NCBI GenBank assembly: GCA_025618425.1
Contig: CM046838.1
Coordinates: forward strand, 42,253,709 to 42,317,708
Direction of reading: 5' to 3'
Length of the DNA: 64,000 bases
Origin: Heliocidaris tuberculata
Taxonomy: Eukaryota > Echinodermata > Echinoidea > Camarodonta > Echinometridae
Part shown: positions 47,701 to 63,167 of the stretch, one piece after another
Layout: every line of letters starts with the position of its first letter
How positions within the stretch are numbered: position 1 is the first letter of the stretch
Translations under genes and position numbers: made by a program
Notes under the pieces: model-generated
Told to the model about the DNA's origin: nothing
The model's input: the letters and a program-made list of their open reading frames with translations, nothing else
The model's database searches: none

Positions 47701-50700
47701 ACTTTGTTTCAATTACATGTGTAAAAATCCTCAGGCAAGTTCATGGTATATTTTTGCGTAATTATGCCATTATACTGTTAATGCCAAACTGAGAAGAAGG
47801 GACGGTTCAGTTAACTAACAATCACATCTTTATTCTAATTTTCCTAAATGTTTTGCAAAAAAAAAACAACAAAAAATTGCATTAGATACATGGGATAATC
47901 GGCTTTAAAAGTTGACTTTTTAAGAAAATGTCAAGTTAATTAAAGGGTACCAATCACCTATATTTTCATTCTAATTTCCCAAAATATTTCCCCCAAATTT
48001 TGCATGAGATTTATGGAATATTCAACTTTAAAAGGATGACTTTGAAAGAAATTTCGGGTTTATTTGATACTGTATGAAAGACTTAATCTGTCAATAGCAA
48101 TGTTTAAAAAAGAACCTAAACACAAAAAAGCTTTTTAGTTCTGCTTGTTTTATCAATAAGGGATGGTGGTGAATAAAACTTGGTAGAAAATAACAACTGA
48201 ACATCATCTATAGACATGATAGAATATTTATTTTTAATAACCAGTGAAGAAATGTACACTGTATACTGAAATTTGTATTTCAGGTGGGTTTTTATTAAGA
48301 GTATACTGTCATGTGCACTGGGGAACTTATTCATTTTTTTTTTTACTGATACTTCGCTTACCAAAACGTCTTTTTGCTCTCAAATATTTCTTTTTTTTTA
48401 ATGCAGCAAAATCTTACTCTCACCTATGGAAAATAAAGAAAAGAAGACAGCGAATGAGAAAGACAGAGCATCTCTGAAAAAAGGAGAAAAAAGAGCGAAT
48501 TTGTTGACAAGTAAATGTATCCTGCAAAAGAAACTTTCTTACAAGCTTTTAAAAAGTTTTGCCTACATGCCGACAGGCTACAAAATTTTTGAGGGTGAAT
48601 AACAAACCCCAAATTTGTCAGCATATATAGCTGTTGTGTCATGCACTGCACGCACTACTTGTGTAAGCGAGGACAAGGAGACTGGAACGGAGAATACGCG
48701 TATTACTGGCCAAAGCTGGAGGTAGCCTTGGGATCATAAAATCCATCATTTAGGTCATTTGCTGGGACTGTCCGAGCATCGACGGTCATTAACTTCCAGT
48801 CAGATTTTAGATCCGACCTTCGGAAAGATCTATAAAACTTACTTTGATCTCAAAAATTTCAAGTACAGAAAAGGTTAACAAATAGAATGAAATGAGGCAT
48901 TCATCAGATGTATTCAAGGCTTCTTTAGTAAGACAAAAGTGAGGGCAAATCTTGCTCGTGTTCATAGTGTAAGCAGATAAATGACTACATATTGTCCCAA
49001 CCGACGAAAGTTTTGATCATACTTGATGGACTGGATGAATACGATGGAGACCTCTCTGATAGCTCAGATATTTCTCAGATTCTAGGATTGAAGAAATTCA
49101 AGCGATGCAGAGTTCTCGTGACAACAAGACCTTGGAGGGCGGATCAAATCAAATCAAATGAAGAATTGAGTAGGTCATATGCTTTCATAGCTGTGAAAGG
49201 ATTTAGTGAAGAAAATGTGTCAACATATATCAACAAGTACTTTATGGACGACGAAATGGCGGGATCAGAACTCATTCGGTTTATTGAAGTGAACGACGTG
49301 ATCAGGGAAAATATGGCCCCTTTCCCCATTTACGTAGCAATGCTATGCATCTTATGGAAGAACTCAGACACTGCGAAGCGAGAAACAATGCGACGACTGA
49401 AAACATTTTCACAACTTTTTGACCAAATGATCACATTTCTTAGAGACCATTATATATCAAAAGTCGCCAAAGTGTTGCAACAAGCTCAACTGGAACAAAC
49501 TATGAAAAACACTCAACCATTCCTATTAGAAATAGGTTCATTCGCCTTCTCAGGACTTTTGGAAAGGAAATTGGTATTTACTGAACATGACTTTAGCTCA
49601 TGTACGAAAGCCATGGAGACATGTTGCAGAATCGGAGTTCTAACTCGAGAAAAGCAGAATATCTCGAGATGGCAAAGAACTTTAAATGCTACACAGTCTG
49701 TATCCACAAATGTCTATTTTCCTCACAAGTTATTCCAAGAATATATTGCTGCGCTGTATATTGCCTCTCTTTATGACACTGATCGTGAGGAGTACAGTAA
49801 GTCACTGGACAAAGTAATGAGACACATGCTAGAGTTCCGTTACCTCCTGTATTTTACCGCTGCTCAGGGGAAGGATGTCGGACTTGATATCGTCAACAAA
49901 ATACAACAAAAGGAAGAACACAAAAGTAGCGGCTACGAAACATTTCCATTCTTATACGAAAAGCAGCAGCAAAGAAGAATAAATGATTTTCTTGTAGATG
50001 TCACTTTCGAAGCGTATAGCAAAGAAACGGCGAAATCAGTAGGACGAATATTATTTTCAAGCGAGAAAATACTGACTATCGATAAAGAGATGTCTGCTCA
50101 CACAACGTCTGGTTACCTATTCATCATGGAACAACATGGAATGGTTTGTTATAGTAGTAACCATTTAATGTAGAGAGATTACGCATAAAATGGTATATCG
50201 ATCACAAAGGCTGATCCTACCACTGGCGTAAATCCGAGGGGGGGGGGGGGGGGGTATGTATACCCCCCACTTTTTGAGGAAGAAATAATTTCTATATCAA
50301 TCATTTATTGATAAAATTTATAAAAGTAATATAAAAGACTGTAATAGTACAATGAATTCCTCCTTAAAATGCAATTAAAATGTTAAAGATATGATTTGAA
50401 TGTCCCGATATTTCCGATTTTATATATCAAAATCTCTCTTCCATGTCCATTACTTACATGTTTTCAATTTGTGCAAATGGGCATTACATCCCCGCCTCTT
50501 TATAATGCACAGTTAATGCAAAATGTAGGCCTAATAAAACATGGTATTATAAAAAAAAAGGTGTAGAAAACAAGCTCAGATATTTTCACGTCATGCTGAG
50601 GACACGACGAGACTTCTCGGGATTGTACAGCATTCTCCAAAATGACAGTCTATCTAATACATCTTCAAGTTCATGAGTCTCTTTTCAGGATTCAGAATGA

Positions 50701-51472
50701 CGCATCAACTCTTTAGAGAATTTTCAGGACTATTTTAAATCATGCAGGCGCTGTGGGGTGGGGGGGGGGGGGTACCGTGTGCCCAGTATTTCAGGAATTT
50801 GGGTATCCTAGAAGTTCCCCCTTTTACATAGGAAAGTGTTTCTTTTACGTCAGATAAGTTCCCCCTTTCCTTTATATTCCTGCCCGTTCCACATTCTTAC
50901 AATTTGATTTTATTACCATTGATAATTATTGCCAGAGGCCTATTAAAATCTGAGAGATGCCCCTTCTTCCTTGACAACTGTCACTTTTTCTTTGTAAGAA
51001 GCGCCCCTTCCCCTTCTATAAGTATCGTTTATATTATAACACGCGCCCTTTTTCCAATCTTGTATTAAATTGCCCCTTTTCTTTCTGATAAGTGCCCCTT
51101 TATTTTATTTCTAAAAACGAGCCTCTTCCCTTTTCACCTCTCATAAAACCCATAATAAAAATTTTCCTTCGACAATTCCCTTTTAAATCATTTAAATCAT
51201 CAAATGTACCTATCAATCCCTTTCAATAACTGCCTTTTTTCCATTCTCACTTTTCAGATACAAGAATTACCCCTTTTCCATCTGATAAGTGCATCTTCAC
51301 CTGTGGCAATGGCCTCTATTCAAATTTGAGAGGTGTCCGTTCTAATTTGACAAGTGTCCCTGCCGCCTTCTGCTAAATGACACTTGTCATCTCTGATGAG
51401 TGCCCCTTTACACCTCTGAAAAGTTCCCCTTAATTCATTTTGACACGGGCTCATTTTCTTTCTAAGAAATAC

Positions 51473-51510
<38 letters not shown>

Positions 51511-52867
51511 GCCCCTTTTCCATTCTTATAAGTGCCCTTTTCACCTCCGGTAAAGTGCCAATATTCATGTGCGACAAATACCACATGCTTCATCCTCTGA
51601 TAATTGCTCTTTTTAATATGACACATTCCTGCTCCTTTTCTTTTCTGATAAGTGCCATTTTCGTTCTTGATAAGGGCCCCTTTTTTCGTCCTCCATAATT
51701 TGTGCCCCCAATTTATAGCGATTTAGAGCAACTTTACTTTAATTTTGTCAAGGCTCGTTCGCTACGCACGCTCACATTTATATTTGATATAGTTATGTTA
51801 CTTATTAGAGGTCTTTTCAGTCTCTCACGCCGAGACTCTGTTTAAAAACCTTTCAGAACTGGGTTTGTCCTCTTTATAAGATGTTATTGATCACTATGCA
51901 GCCTCACAGATCTTAAAAATTGCTCGCTCGCTTCGCTCGCTCGCACATTAATATGTAGGTCATCAAACCCAAATTATATTAGAGTATGTAAAAGAGAAAC
52001 ATAATTGAAATCCCTATTAATGTAATCACAATGTAGGGTATATATGCCGATGTTTAGAGATGGTATATTTTACCCGTTGTATGTGCCCTTTTATTTTCCA
52101 GAAATAGCCCTTGATTATCGGTGCCCCCAGACTTTGTAAATTTCCGCTCAATATTGCGATCATACCCCCCCCCCCCCCCCAACTTCCACTCCTTGAACCG
52201 GATTTACGCCGGTGGATCCGACATATGCTCCGGCGACATTAGCTCCTGGCTTCATTTCGTCAAAGATATAGGGTTGGGGTTGCAGTTGGGTTTTAAGTAT
52301 GGTTTAGAGTTTAAATTTACACTTTTGCCAGTATACAAATTAACCGCGGAGCAATTTTCGCCGGAGCATGTGTCGTACAACCAGCACAAAGTGTGGTCGA
52401 CGTAAGCCCCCTAGTTTAAACTTACACTTTTGTCGTACAACCAGCACAAAGTGTAGTCGACGTAAGCTACATGTACCTAGTTTTAATTTACACTTTTGTC
52501 AGTATACAAATTAACCGCGGAGCACTTGTCGCACAACCAGCACAAAGTGTAGTCGACGTAAGCCCCCTAGTTTAAATTTACACTTTTGTCAGTATACAAA
52601 TTAACCGCGGAGCAATTGTCGCCGGAGCATGTGTCGTACAACCAGCACAAAGTATAGTCGACGTAAGCCCCATAGAAAGACGCAATAGAAATTGATAATT
52701 GTCAATGGAAAACGGCAAGGCTAGTATATTCTTCTCGCCATCCCTTATTCATTTGATAAGAGATAAACAAATTTAAATGCAATATCTAATTTTTTATGTA
52801 TTCATATTTATATTGAAGAACATGCAGTAATGATAATAATAATCTTAATAATAATGATAATAATAAT

Positions 52868-52948
<81 letters not shown>

Positions 52949-55900
52949 GATGGATTTATACAGCGCATCATAAACTATTAGGTCTCTCAATGCACTTTAC
53001 AATGTAAATACAATAAATGACAAAAACAAAAACAAAACACCACAGTTTGATGGTTCTACACTTTGATAATAATAGCATAACAAAATCTAAGAATAAAATA
53101 AGGAAATATGCATAAAAAATATTACATTAATAATAAGTATTATCAACAGAACGTCGATGTATTCTAACAAGGTAAATGAAATTAGTACCGACTACGTAAC
53201 ATGTTCTGAGTTCTGACCAATTATTGTATAATAAGATTGGTTTCATGTATATACACAAACACCCCCGTTAACACATCAGGATTATGTTAGGAATAAGGAT
53301 CGTAAATAAATTTATATATATGTGTTTATTTTAAATGTCAGGAGACTTTGATATTTAGAGACAGGTCATGTGGCCCGACTGTATCACGTGACCTAGCAGA
53401 CGTCCTCTCCGCATCGAGCTCCTTATCAAGATTAGAATTTCATCGTACAAGATTAGATGAGGACTTCTATCGACTGATGCTAGCACAAGTTTCTACGTTA
53501 GCGGTAAATATGCCATGTATAAAGTCGGACAAAGTCTGTCACATTATACCAATGATTATCATTATCAGATAAGTTTCAGACAATATATTTATTTTGTATA
53601 TTATAGGTACATAAACATTACCCCCGGACACTGAAATCATAATCGAAGAGGATGGGTGATCAGTAACCGTTACTGAGAGAGAGAGAGAGAGGGAGAGAAG
53701 GAGAGAAATTTGGAAGTGAAAAAATCTCGTGTTCCACATTTCGGTTAATTTGGAGATCGCTTGCGGAATATCTGTGATAAAAATAGTTATTCCGTGGAAA
53801 CTACATTATCTAAAAAAAAAAAACAACCAAAAAAAAAAAACTTATTATTGTCATTCTTTTGCTCCACCCCCCCCCCCCCCGAAAACAAGGACCCCGGATT
53901 CGCCCCTGCAAATGTACGGTTTATTCATAGTTGCCATGGGGAAATCCTGGCTCCTGTCTTACCTCATGTAAAGACAAATATTAAACTGAAATGTTTTGCC
54001 TTCTATGTGACGACGATACGCAAGAGGCTATTACTATTCCTTACAGAAACAATTTATTTCATTATCGTTAGTAAAATGGGATTACATGTGTGTATGTATG
54101 TCAAATCAAGCACATTTTGATCACTCTTCTTCAGTGGTGCCAAGTGCACTCTAAACATGGAGGCTGATGAAAACGATCACGTGGAGTAAGCCCATCAGTC
54201 AAATGCAGATATTACCTCTTGGCAACAATTTTCTTTTCACATCCTCATATAGCCCCCAAATCAGGTTTTATCATGGTAACTCGGCTAAAAAACCAGGTTA
54301 ATGATTTGACTGCAGGATTTTCGGTAATAACAGTATAAACACCGATGGATGAGACTACCGTGCATTTTTATAACGTAATATTTTGCATTTTTTGTAAATA
54401 CCATCGAAATGTATCATGTGTTTTGTCTGTGCTGCAACAGGGCCTATATTATTCCTGAGGAAAACACTGTTTGGAAAAAAAAAAAAAACACTTTCCCATT
54501 CTTTATTCTTATTCAGCATGTTCAGCCTGTTTTAGGTTACCCATATAATGGTAATATACGATGAGCAAAATATGTCTGCTCCATCTAGAAAAGTTAATGA
54601 ACATCTTTTTCCTTATGCTATAAATGGGGCATCTGCTTAAAGTATGTGAAATTGTAAAACATATTTTTTCAGTTGATTATTGGTCTCAAATTTTAAAATG
54701 TTTATATTTTGTTACATTAAAAAAAAATTAAACAAATGCTTTTTCCTGGTTTAAAGTTTTATTAAAACTATTTAAGAAAATGGGTTGATTTATCATTGTG
54801 TTTGAAAGGTACAAATTTTACCTTTCAATCATTTTTTTACTTGCATACTGACAAGCACATATCATTTCTCTGAAATGTTGGGAACATATGAATAATAACT
54901 ATCTGACTATACCCTGATCTAATTATGAAAAGTATTTAAAAGAACTGTTTTCTAAATTATTGTCATTTTGCTTACAGGAAGATAGATCTGTTAACTCAGT
55001 CAAAGAGCTTTATGTAGATCCCCAATTCCTGAGTGATCTACAGAGGTTTAATACCACCATCGGGGACCTATTTCCAAGCTTGAAACAACTTTGCTTAACC
55101 ACTCCTCAAACTGTTTCACCTGAGATCATAAAACAGTTGGCACATTCAGGACTATCAGTGTTGTTAATTAGACACCAGGATGTAAAATACCCAGTTCCTC
55201 TCATTGGTGATCCTGATTCCCTAGGGCAGCTATTCTCAAGTTCATTTCCACTACTCACCAGTCTGGCATTCGAAAAGCTAGTAATTGGCAACATACGCGT
55301 TGAAGCAATACTACGTACTTTAAGGAACCACCTGCATCTAAAATCAATAAGGTACGATAATCAGGGGCGTCCACTGAACAGTTTGCAGAAAATCTTGAAA
55401 TTGAATATTCCAGGAAATTAAAAACATAGGAAAAATAATGAACATATAGAAAAATAGAATGAATGAACTGGTTAGACACTGCTGGTTGTTGCAGCTGGTG
55501 GTTGCTGACAAAATCCGATTTTTTTCCAAATATAATTTCAAAAGGGAGGCAGCTGTCTACTCCCATCAGCCATCGGAGATTATTTACATTGTTTTTACCA
55601 TAATGATTTACATACAAGGGTCAAATGGTAAAGTAAAAGGTGACCTATTGACTGCATAAAGAGATTCATCATGATGATTAAACCACTGCCATATAGGTTA
55701 TATCTGGGCCCAGCTACATTGTATAGAGGGGTTAGTTGGTAGTTGATGAACGGAATTATCAAACCAAAATAAAATAGATAAAATAGATATGTCTTTACAT
55801 GAATATTTTAGAATTACTGATTAGGGTAACAATGTTAAAAAAGGGGGTTCCCTTATTTTACACTTTTGCGATATGACAAAAGGATGTTTTTCCGATTAAG

Positions 55901-58640
55901 AAAAAATTACAGAGTCGAGATGCCCCTAGATAATGACGCCTCTTGCATTGATTCAAATAAAGCATGTACACCGTAAAACCTAACAATAATACTCCTTACG
56001 AAAAATGTTGATTTATATGATTTCGTGTACCTCTTTTTTTTTTTTTTTCTTTTCGTGAGTGTACTTATAAGACTTATCTTCGATCGAACATTTTCTAAAG
56101 TGCATGAGACATAAACGGAAATTATCAGCTATCCATACAAGCCAGTACTATTGCCTATTTTATGATGTTCTAGAATATGATGTCATATTCCCTCTTTTCG
56201 TTAAATATAAAATCATTGAAATAATAAATTCCGTGTAAAATATAGCAGTCTTCATGAACACATATCTCGTATAGTATCGTCAACTGCTTTACGGATGATG
56301 AACTGGACCCCCTCGCTCAACAAATAACTACGGAGAACAGGATGGAAATAACACTTCAACATGACACGGTAAACAAATTCATCAACAAGGTTAATATGGT
56401 TAAAAAGGGTTAAAGTTTAGGCTGTAAAATACTGAAAATGAGAGAGGTTATCAGTAAAGATAACAATGGGTACATTTTGTGCTTTTCGCAATTTCAAAAG
56501 TGTAAGATGAAACACGGATTGATAATGCTCTGAAAACAATATAAGTTAAACTTATCACTTGAAGAGCAATGCAAAGGAATGATTTTAGAAATCCATTTTA
56601 CGATACGGGATCAGCGTTGTTTGAAACGTGTATGTATAATCTTAGGAATAATGAAATTGCAAAGAAGTGAACAAATATAACTCAAAATGATTTTACTTCA
56701 TATTGATAGAAATCAATGTTTATTAAGCCTGAACGTTTGATATTCATGGTATTACGACTGCAACAAAGGTACCACCTGAGGTAGTCAAATGATCTTTTTT
56801 TCGATATTCTGCTTAATATATAAGATTAAAACTTGATAGACGGAAACGAAATTGCTTAACCACTGACTGTCACCATTAATGTAATGAAAAAATGTTTGAA
56901 TTTTAGTTACTTATTTCAAGCTAAAAAGTTTATATTCGGGCAGGAGACGGCCAGCAGCAACCCCCTTCCCCTTCCCCCTTGCTGACACTGTGGCTGAACA
57001 TGCATGCCCATAACCGATAACGATAGTTTGATTATGAAATTACTCTGTTTTCTTAATGTACTTTAGAAAGAAATTTGGTTTTCATTCCGGTTTTAGTTGA
57101 TGTAAGGGTATTTTCAAATATTTAATTTCATTTCATTTCATTTCATTTATTTCCATATTCAAATTCAAAAGATAAAAACAACATGAAAAATACAAACGAG
57201 AACAAATACAAGCATGATAAAATACATTTTGTGACTATTGACAATAAGGAGAAAAACAACAACAACAAAAAAGCAACATATATATATATATATATATATA
57301 CACATACATATATATAATTGAATATGGAGGGATTACCAAAAGCCAAAGAGGCTTATCGAGGGTAATCCCAAAGTAATGATAATACAAAGATATGGAAAGT
57401 AAAAAATAACATTTTAAGAAGACAAAAAGATGAGGGAAAGGGAAAGAATAAGGGAGATTGATAGAGAGAGAGAGATGAAAGAGAGAACTAGGAGCAGGAT
57501 GAGAATTGAGGTTGAGGATTACAATGTAGATAGAAAACGGGAGGTTGAACATATATAGCATGCTAATGTAAATTGTGTTAAACATCTTTTTGTAGTATAT
57601 AAGACTTGAATGATGAAGGACATGATTTAAGTTCACATGGAATGCTGTTCCAGCACTTCGTACCAATGAATATAATTGTAGTTCTTGAAAAGCTGAATTT
57701 TAATAAAGGTAAACGTATATCCCCCTGAGCCCTAGTACTATAAGAATGAATTGCAGTATTTCGAGTAAAAAAAAATCATTAAAATTTGATGGCAATAAGC
57801 CCTTGAAGTAAAATAGGCGGTCTTTAGTCTGCAAATCTTTATATTATAAAAAAAAACACGATTACAAAGACTTTCGAAGAATAAACTCGAGCAATTTCAA
57901 TACTCTACTGTACATTCTAAAGAAATCATGTTCGGATTACTCCAAATACGTTATTTTAATGTTCGGAAATTTCAGTAGGAGATGGACAGGGATATTGAAA
58001 TTGCTTTGTGTTGATTTTTCGAAAGTCTTCGCGATCGTGTTAAAAGTAATTTATCCTAAATAGGCTTGTCACTTAAGATTTGACACTTTCAAACTACCTA
58101 TGCCTATTGACCATCAAAAGTCATTCACACAAAAAAGGGGTTGTCAGCGTAACCATAGCCTTCGCACCGAAAAAAACAGAATCATAACTAAAAACACCCC
58201 TCCCACTTCGGGTCGATTTCATCGCGTTTAGAACATGGACCAAACTTTGGCAAAAGGAAGTGGTGTGAGTGCATATCACAAATCGTACAAAAATGTCCAT
58301 AATCTCCATTAGGAAGGGGTTTCCAGACTCCCCTACAAATTCTGGTCAGATTTGACCCTTAATCATGTTAATAAAGCCCATGGACCAAGCTTATATTAGA
58401 AGAAAGAAACTTTGCCAATAAAACTTTAATTGCCATGTGCCTATTCAATCAGATGATTATGACATGTAAGCTGTGCTTCTCATTGAACTTTACCTACTAC
58501 AGCTACTATCTTCATTTATACTTAATCAAGCACAGTTGATATTGATAAACATTTTAAATTGTTAAGCGCATTAAGAGGGCCTGTGGTCCTTAAATACGCT
58601 AATGTTGTTGTTGTTATTATTATTATCATTATTATTATTA

Positions 58641-58722
<82 letters not shown>

Positions 58723-59151
58723 TATTATCATTATTATTATTATTATCATCATTATTGTTTTTATTATTATTATTATCATTATTATTATTATTATTAGGTG
58801 AATTTCCATTGTTGCCGATACATTCTATGTTAACACTATGCGATGTCACGATATTATCATAATCACGTACCCTGGGATGCATTTCAATTAACGATTATTA
58901 AACTTCGTTTATTTTGACAGGGACAGCATACATCAATTTTTCCCAAATTAACTACAGATGTGGTAGACGCGCTTTGCCATCGAACATGCGTCCGTGAGTT
59001 AAAGGTGACTGAAATTAAAGAATATGGCCACGATGACGTGAAAATTACAATTAATGAAGAATGGTTGTCAGAACTTCGTGGTAGAGAGATGGATTCAAAG
59101 GTTAGTGAAACATCTTTCTAATATGTTAACCTTTTTACTCTCTCTCTCTCT

Positions 59152-59188
<37 letters not shown>

Positions 59189-59202
59189 TTTTTTTTCAAA
59201 AC

Positions 59203-59234
<32 letters not shown>

Positions 59235-62200
59235 TCTCTCTCTCTTCCCCCTTTCTTTCTTTCTCTCTTTCCTCCCCCGTTCCCCTCAATTTTCCCTTTT
59301 TTCTCTCTCTCTACCCCCTGCTCTCTCTCTCTTACTCTCCCTGTCTTTCCTTCCCCGTTCCCCTCAGTTTCCCCCTTTTTTTCTCTCTCTCTACCTGCTG
59401 CTGCTGCTCTCTCTCTCTCTCTCTCTCCCACTTTCCCCTGTCTTTCTTTCCTTCTCCATTCCCATCAATTCCCTTAACACGATAAAAACTACTTTCGAAA
59501 AATAAACTCAAGGGCACTTTCAAAGGCCTATTGTACTGCCCATAGAAATCTTGTTCGGATTACGTAATACGCCATTGTAATGTTCGCACATTTCTAAAGG
59601 TGATAGACAGGGCTATTTGAAATTGTCTTGAGTTAATTTTCGAAAGTAGTTTTTATCGTGTTCCTTGTTCTCCATCTTCCCCATGCTCTCCTTAGCTATC
59701 CTTAACTCTAAAAACGAAAGTGTGAAATCACCATTTAAAATGGCCGAGGAGTGACCACTCTTTCAAAATGGCAGATTAACTCTTTTAACATGCTGGATTA
59801 AGCCTTTATAGTGTTGCATCCAGCATGTTAAATGTGTTAATCTACCATGAAAATGGTGATTTAACACTTTTCGTTCTTAAAGTGATTCCTCAGGAATCTA
59901 TACTTATTTCGTTTGTGAACAGGGAGGTGGAAGAGAGACCCAATAGAATAGTTGAGAGATACCACACACACGGAATGTAGAAGTGGCGCCATGTTGGTGG
60001 AGCATTGAACTCTTCCACCTCCCTGGTTTGAAGTACAAAATATATTTTGTAAGTGGAGGTGATATACATGTATATGTAACCCCTCACCAGGGAAGAGAGC
60101 CTGCAACAGAAACCACCTTTATGTGTGTTATCCTAGACATTTTTTATTTAACCAGTTCCCATGATCACCTATTTTTATTCTTTCATACTGACATATTTAT
60201 TCTTTTTATGTCCATTAAATGGTAAAAAAGGAAAAGATAATTAATCCCGAAAATAATGTAATTATAGTCTAAGGGCTATGACATCCTACATCCAGGAGCG
60301 GACTGGAATACAAATGCGGTCGGTGAATTTCGATGCGACTGGCCATTAACCTATAAGATAATTGTTTCTCAAATTATCCCGTATTTTCATCACAATTAAG
60401 ATATAGATTAGTATCGTTACCGTGCAAGAGGAACGTCCGGGGATACCATAGGTCTGCGGACACAATTTTGCTTGGAAGCTGACACATCTTGCTAATTTTT
60501 TTTTAAAAAATCAACCTACCAGTTTTTAAACTTTGAGAGCGAGTGAAGCGAGTGAGTAAAATTGTTGACACTCTAATTTATAGTGACAATGTTATTTCGT
60601 CGTTTAAAGATATACTAGATAAATAGACCTCTTCGCTGCTTAAATGATTTCAAATTCTTGGGGGCCTGCACAGTCCATTTTGAAAGTCCTCTGTAGCCAA
60701 TGGTGAACACAGAAAAGTTCTTTCCGTTGAATTTTCTTAGTGTGGATTTGTGAACCCATGTGGTCTCACAATTTCAGCATTGTTGCCGAAAAGCAACTTT
60801 TGGCAGTTTGCATAATTTTTTGCATAAATACAAATGACCACATCTATAGGCATATCAAACAGCGCAATACAACTAACGCACTGAAAATGTTCACGTAATA
60901 CTGATTGCATATTCGCGCTGTTACCCAACGCGCACAGTGTCGTTAATCTTGTGCAATGCATCCTGGCATACAGTATAACCTCCTTTCTTTATATCACAGG
61001 TTGCATTGCACTAGATGAACAGAGAATTTGGATTTATGCAAATTATGCAAAATAACCACAGCTGTTTTTTCTGCTATAAAGCTGAAATTGTTCGGAGACC
61101 ACATGAGATCACAAATTAGAAAGAAAAGCAAATCCTTCAACGGAAAGAACTTTTCTGGGTTCATAAAATGTCAAGTCGACTACAGCCCCTCCCTCGCATC
61201 ACACGTCTAGATGTTGTCAACAAACGTGATTCAATAGCTGCTCCTGCAAGGGAGAGACGCGACCGAGATGCAATATGAAGTAATGGTGCACTGTAATAAC
61301 TGTCAAACTACAGGTTTTTTAGCCCTTGAAATTACACGTTATTGCCGTTATTTCAATTTTACAGTCTTTTCCTGTAAAACAACAGCAAGTTTGTCGGTTT
61401 ACCGGAAATCAGCGTATTTTTACATAATTTTATTGTAAATTTACATAACTTTATTGTAAATTTACATAATTTTATTGTAAATGATTATATGCTGATTTCC
61501 GGTTTCAAAAAAAAAAAAAAAAACTGTGGAAAAACGGGCATTCCCGGCATCCTGACTGCCAGGAAATTCCCGTGAAAAAACGGCAAATTCTTTTACAGTG
61601 TAGGGAATTATTAACAACTTAAAGGGTAATATTCTTTTATCTCAATATAGAATAAAACCAGGGGCGGCAGAGCGTCTTTCAAAGTGGGGGCGGGGGGAGG
61701 GGCACCAACAAAAAAGGGGACTTGGGCCTTGGGCGCGGGAAGGCCTGAACATAAAGCGAAAAAATTGCAATTTTGTGACATTGGTATTACCCTACAATCT
61801 AATTAATATATTATCAAGCATCATCTTGTCTATTTTTAGGGTGGTTCTGCTTCAGCTTCCCCAATTAGCAGTTGTGTGTAATGGTCTAATGATTCATGTG
61901 CGAGCGAGCAAAAATTTTCAAGACTCTTGTCATTGGGTTGTGCATTATGAATTGAATTGACGTGAATTTTATTAAACATCATTGATTTACATCAATATTC
62001 TGTTCATAAACATGTAACAGAGTGTATCATACATATAACAAAATATAGATACAAAAGTTATGTACAGCGATATTATGAAAATTACAACAGCAAATTCATT
62101 TTGGGGAAATGTTGAATAATCTTTTAATTCGTTCATTTACCCTCTCGTTTTTCTTTAGGATTACATCGATATCACCATTATTATGCAATCTGCTTGATTT

Positions 62201-63131
62201 CATTATATAGGCCTCCTATAAGAGCGAGCGAGCGTCGCAAGCGAGTTTTGGGGAAATTTTCAGAAAATATTGCCATTTACTTGGTGTAAATTATGGGCAC
62301 ATTCGACCTAGCAGAATGAGAAATCCTTTGCTTGGGGGGGGGGGGGGGATTGGCATTGTGCCCCTCTTTACCTCCAGCCCCGCTGCCTTACATTGTAGCT
62401 GTAGTCATATGGGTACATGTTACTGCATAAAGCCTACTGATTCTTTAAAGCTAGATATGGCTCATTTTGTAAGAAACAGTGGGAAATATAGGTAAAATGG
62501 GGCACTTGTTAGAAGAGGAAAGGGCGCTTATCAGAGGTGGAAAGGGGCACTTATAAGAGGTGAAAATGGGCACATATGAGAAGAGGAATAGGGCACATAT
62601 CAGATAGTAAAAGGGGCACTTATCAGAAGTAAAGAGGGGGCACTTATCAGATTTTTAAAAAGGCACTTATCAAAGGAGAAAAGGGCACATATTAGATAAA
62701 AAAGTGGCTATTATTAGATTTGAAAAAGGAACTTATCAGAAAGGGAAAAGGGCCCTTATTAGAGAGATAAGAATAAAGTTAATAGATTTGAAAAGGGGCA
62801 CTTATCAGAAGGAGAAAGGGCACTTATTAAAAGAAAAAGGCGCACTTTCAGTAGTAAAAAGGGCACCTATCAGAGAGAAAGGGGGCATTTTTCAGAAATA
62901 AAAAGGGCACTTTGGGGCCCCTTTACCCCCGGATGCGCCGCCTCAGAATAAAACACTTTTATTATGTCTGATGCTCTTGAGGCCTTACTTACCCTGCATT
63001 TAGAACTGAAATTAGACAAGAAACAGAGCTTAATCTAATGGGGAAGCTCGACTGAAATTTGAATTGCATTGTGTGCGATTTCTGTTGCACTGTACCATAG
63101 ATTAGGGTCAAATTACTACTGAAATATTTAT

Positions 63132-63167
<36 letters not shown>

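Larger units (their letters stand above)
30175..48969. mobile_element. 18.8-kb CACTA-ended insertion in the NACHT exon
   Basis: The left end CACTATGAAC and right end GTTCATAGTG are perfect 10-bp inverted repeats. TAA occurs immediately outside both (30172-30174, 48970-48972). Joining 30174 to 48973 gives codons CCT AAG CAG ATA AAT GAC TAC, which restores the NACHT frame as PKQINDY. A 5'-CACTA terminus and a 3-bp duplication are the hallmarks of the EnSpm/CACTA superfamily; a TAA duplication would also suit PIF/Harbinger, but the terminus would not. No transposase was recognised, so the element is non-autonomous or composite. Inside are a non-LTR remnant, MITEs, a 236-bp satellite and trinucleotide arrays, listed separately. 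Confidence 0.8.

Noticed and set aside
30175..48969. The NACHT break as an ordinary large intron
   Set aside because: The borders are CACTA..TAGTG rather than GT..AG, the restored codons need the TAA duplication to be counted once, and no donor lies at the break.
58522..58882. Poly-Ile, poly-Leu and poly-Asn frames
   Set aside because: TTA microsatellite translations.
61838..61883. Possible short NLR exon after TTGTCTATTTTTAG
   Set aside because: It lies inside the hAT-like element 61659-62946, and in the required phase it hits a stop after nine codons.
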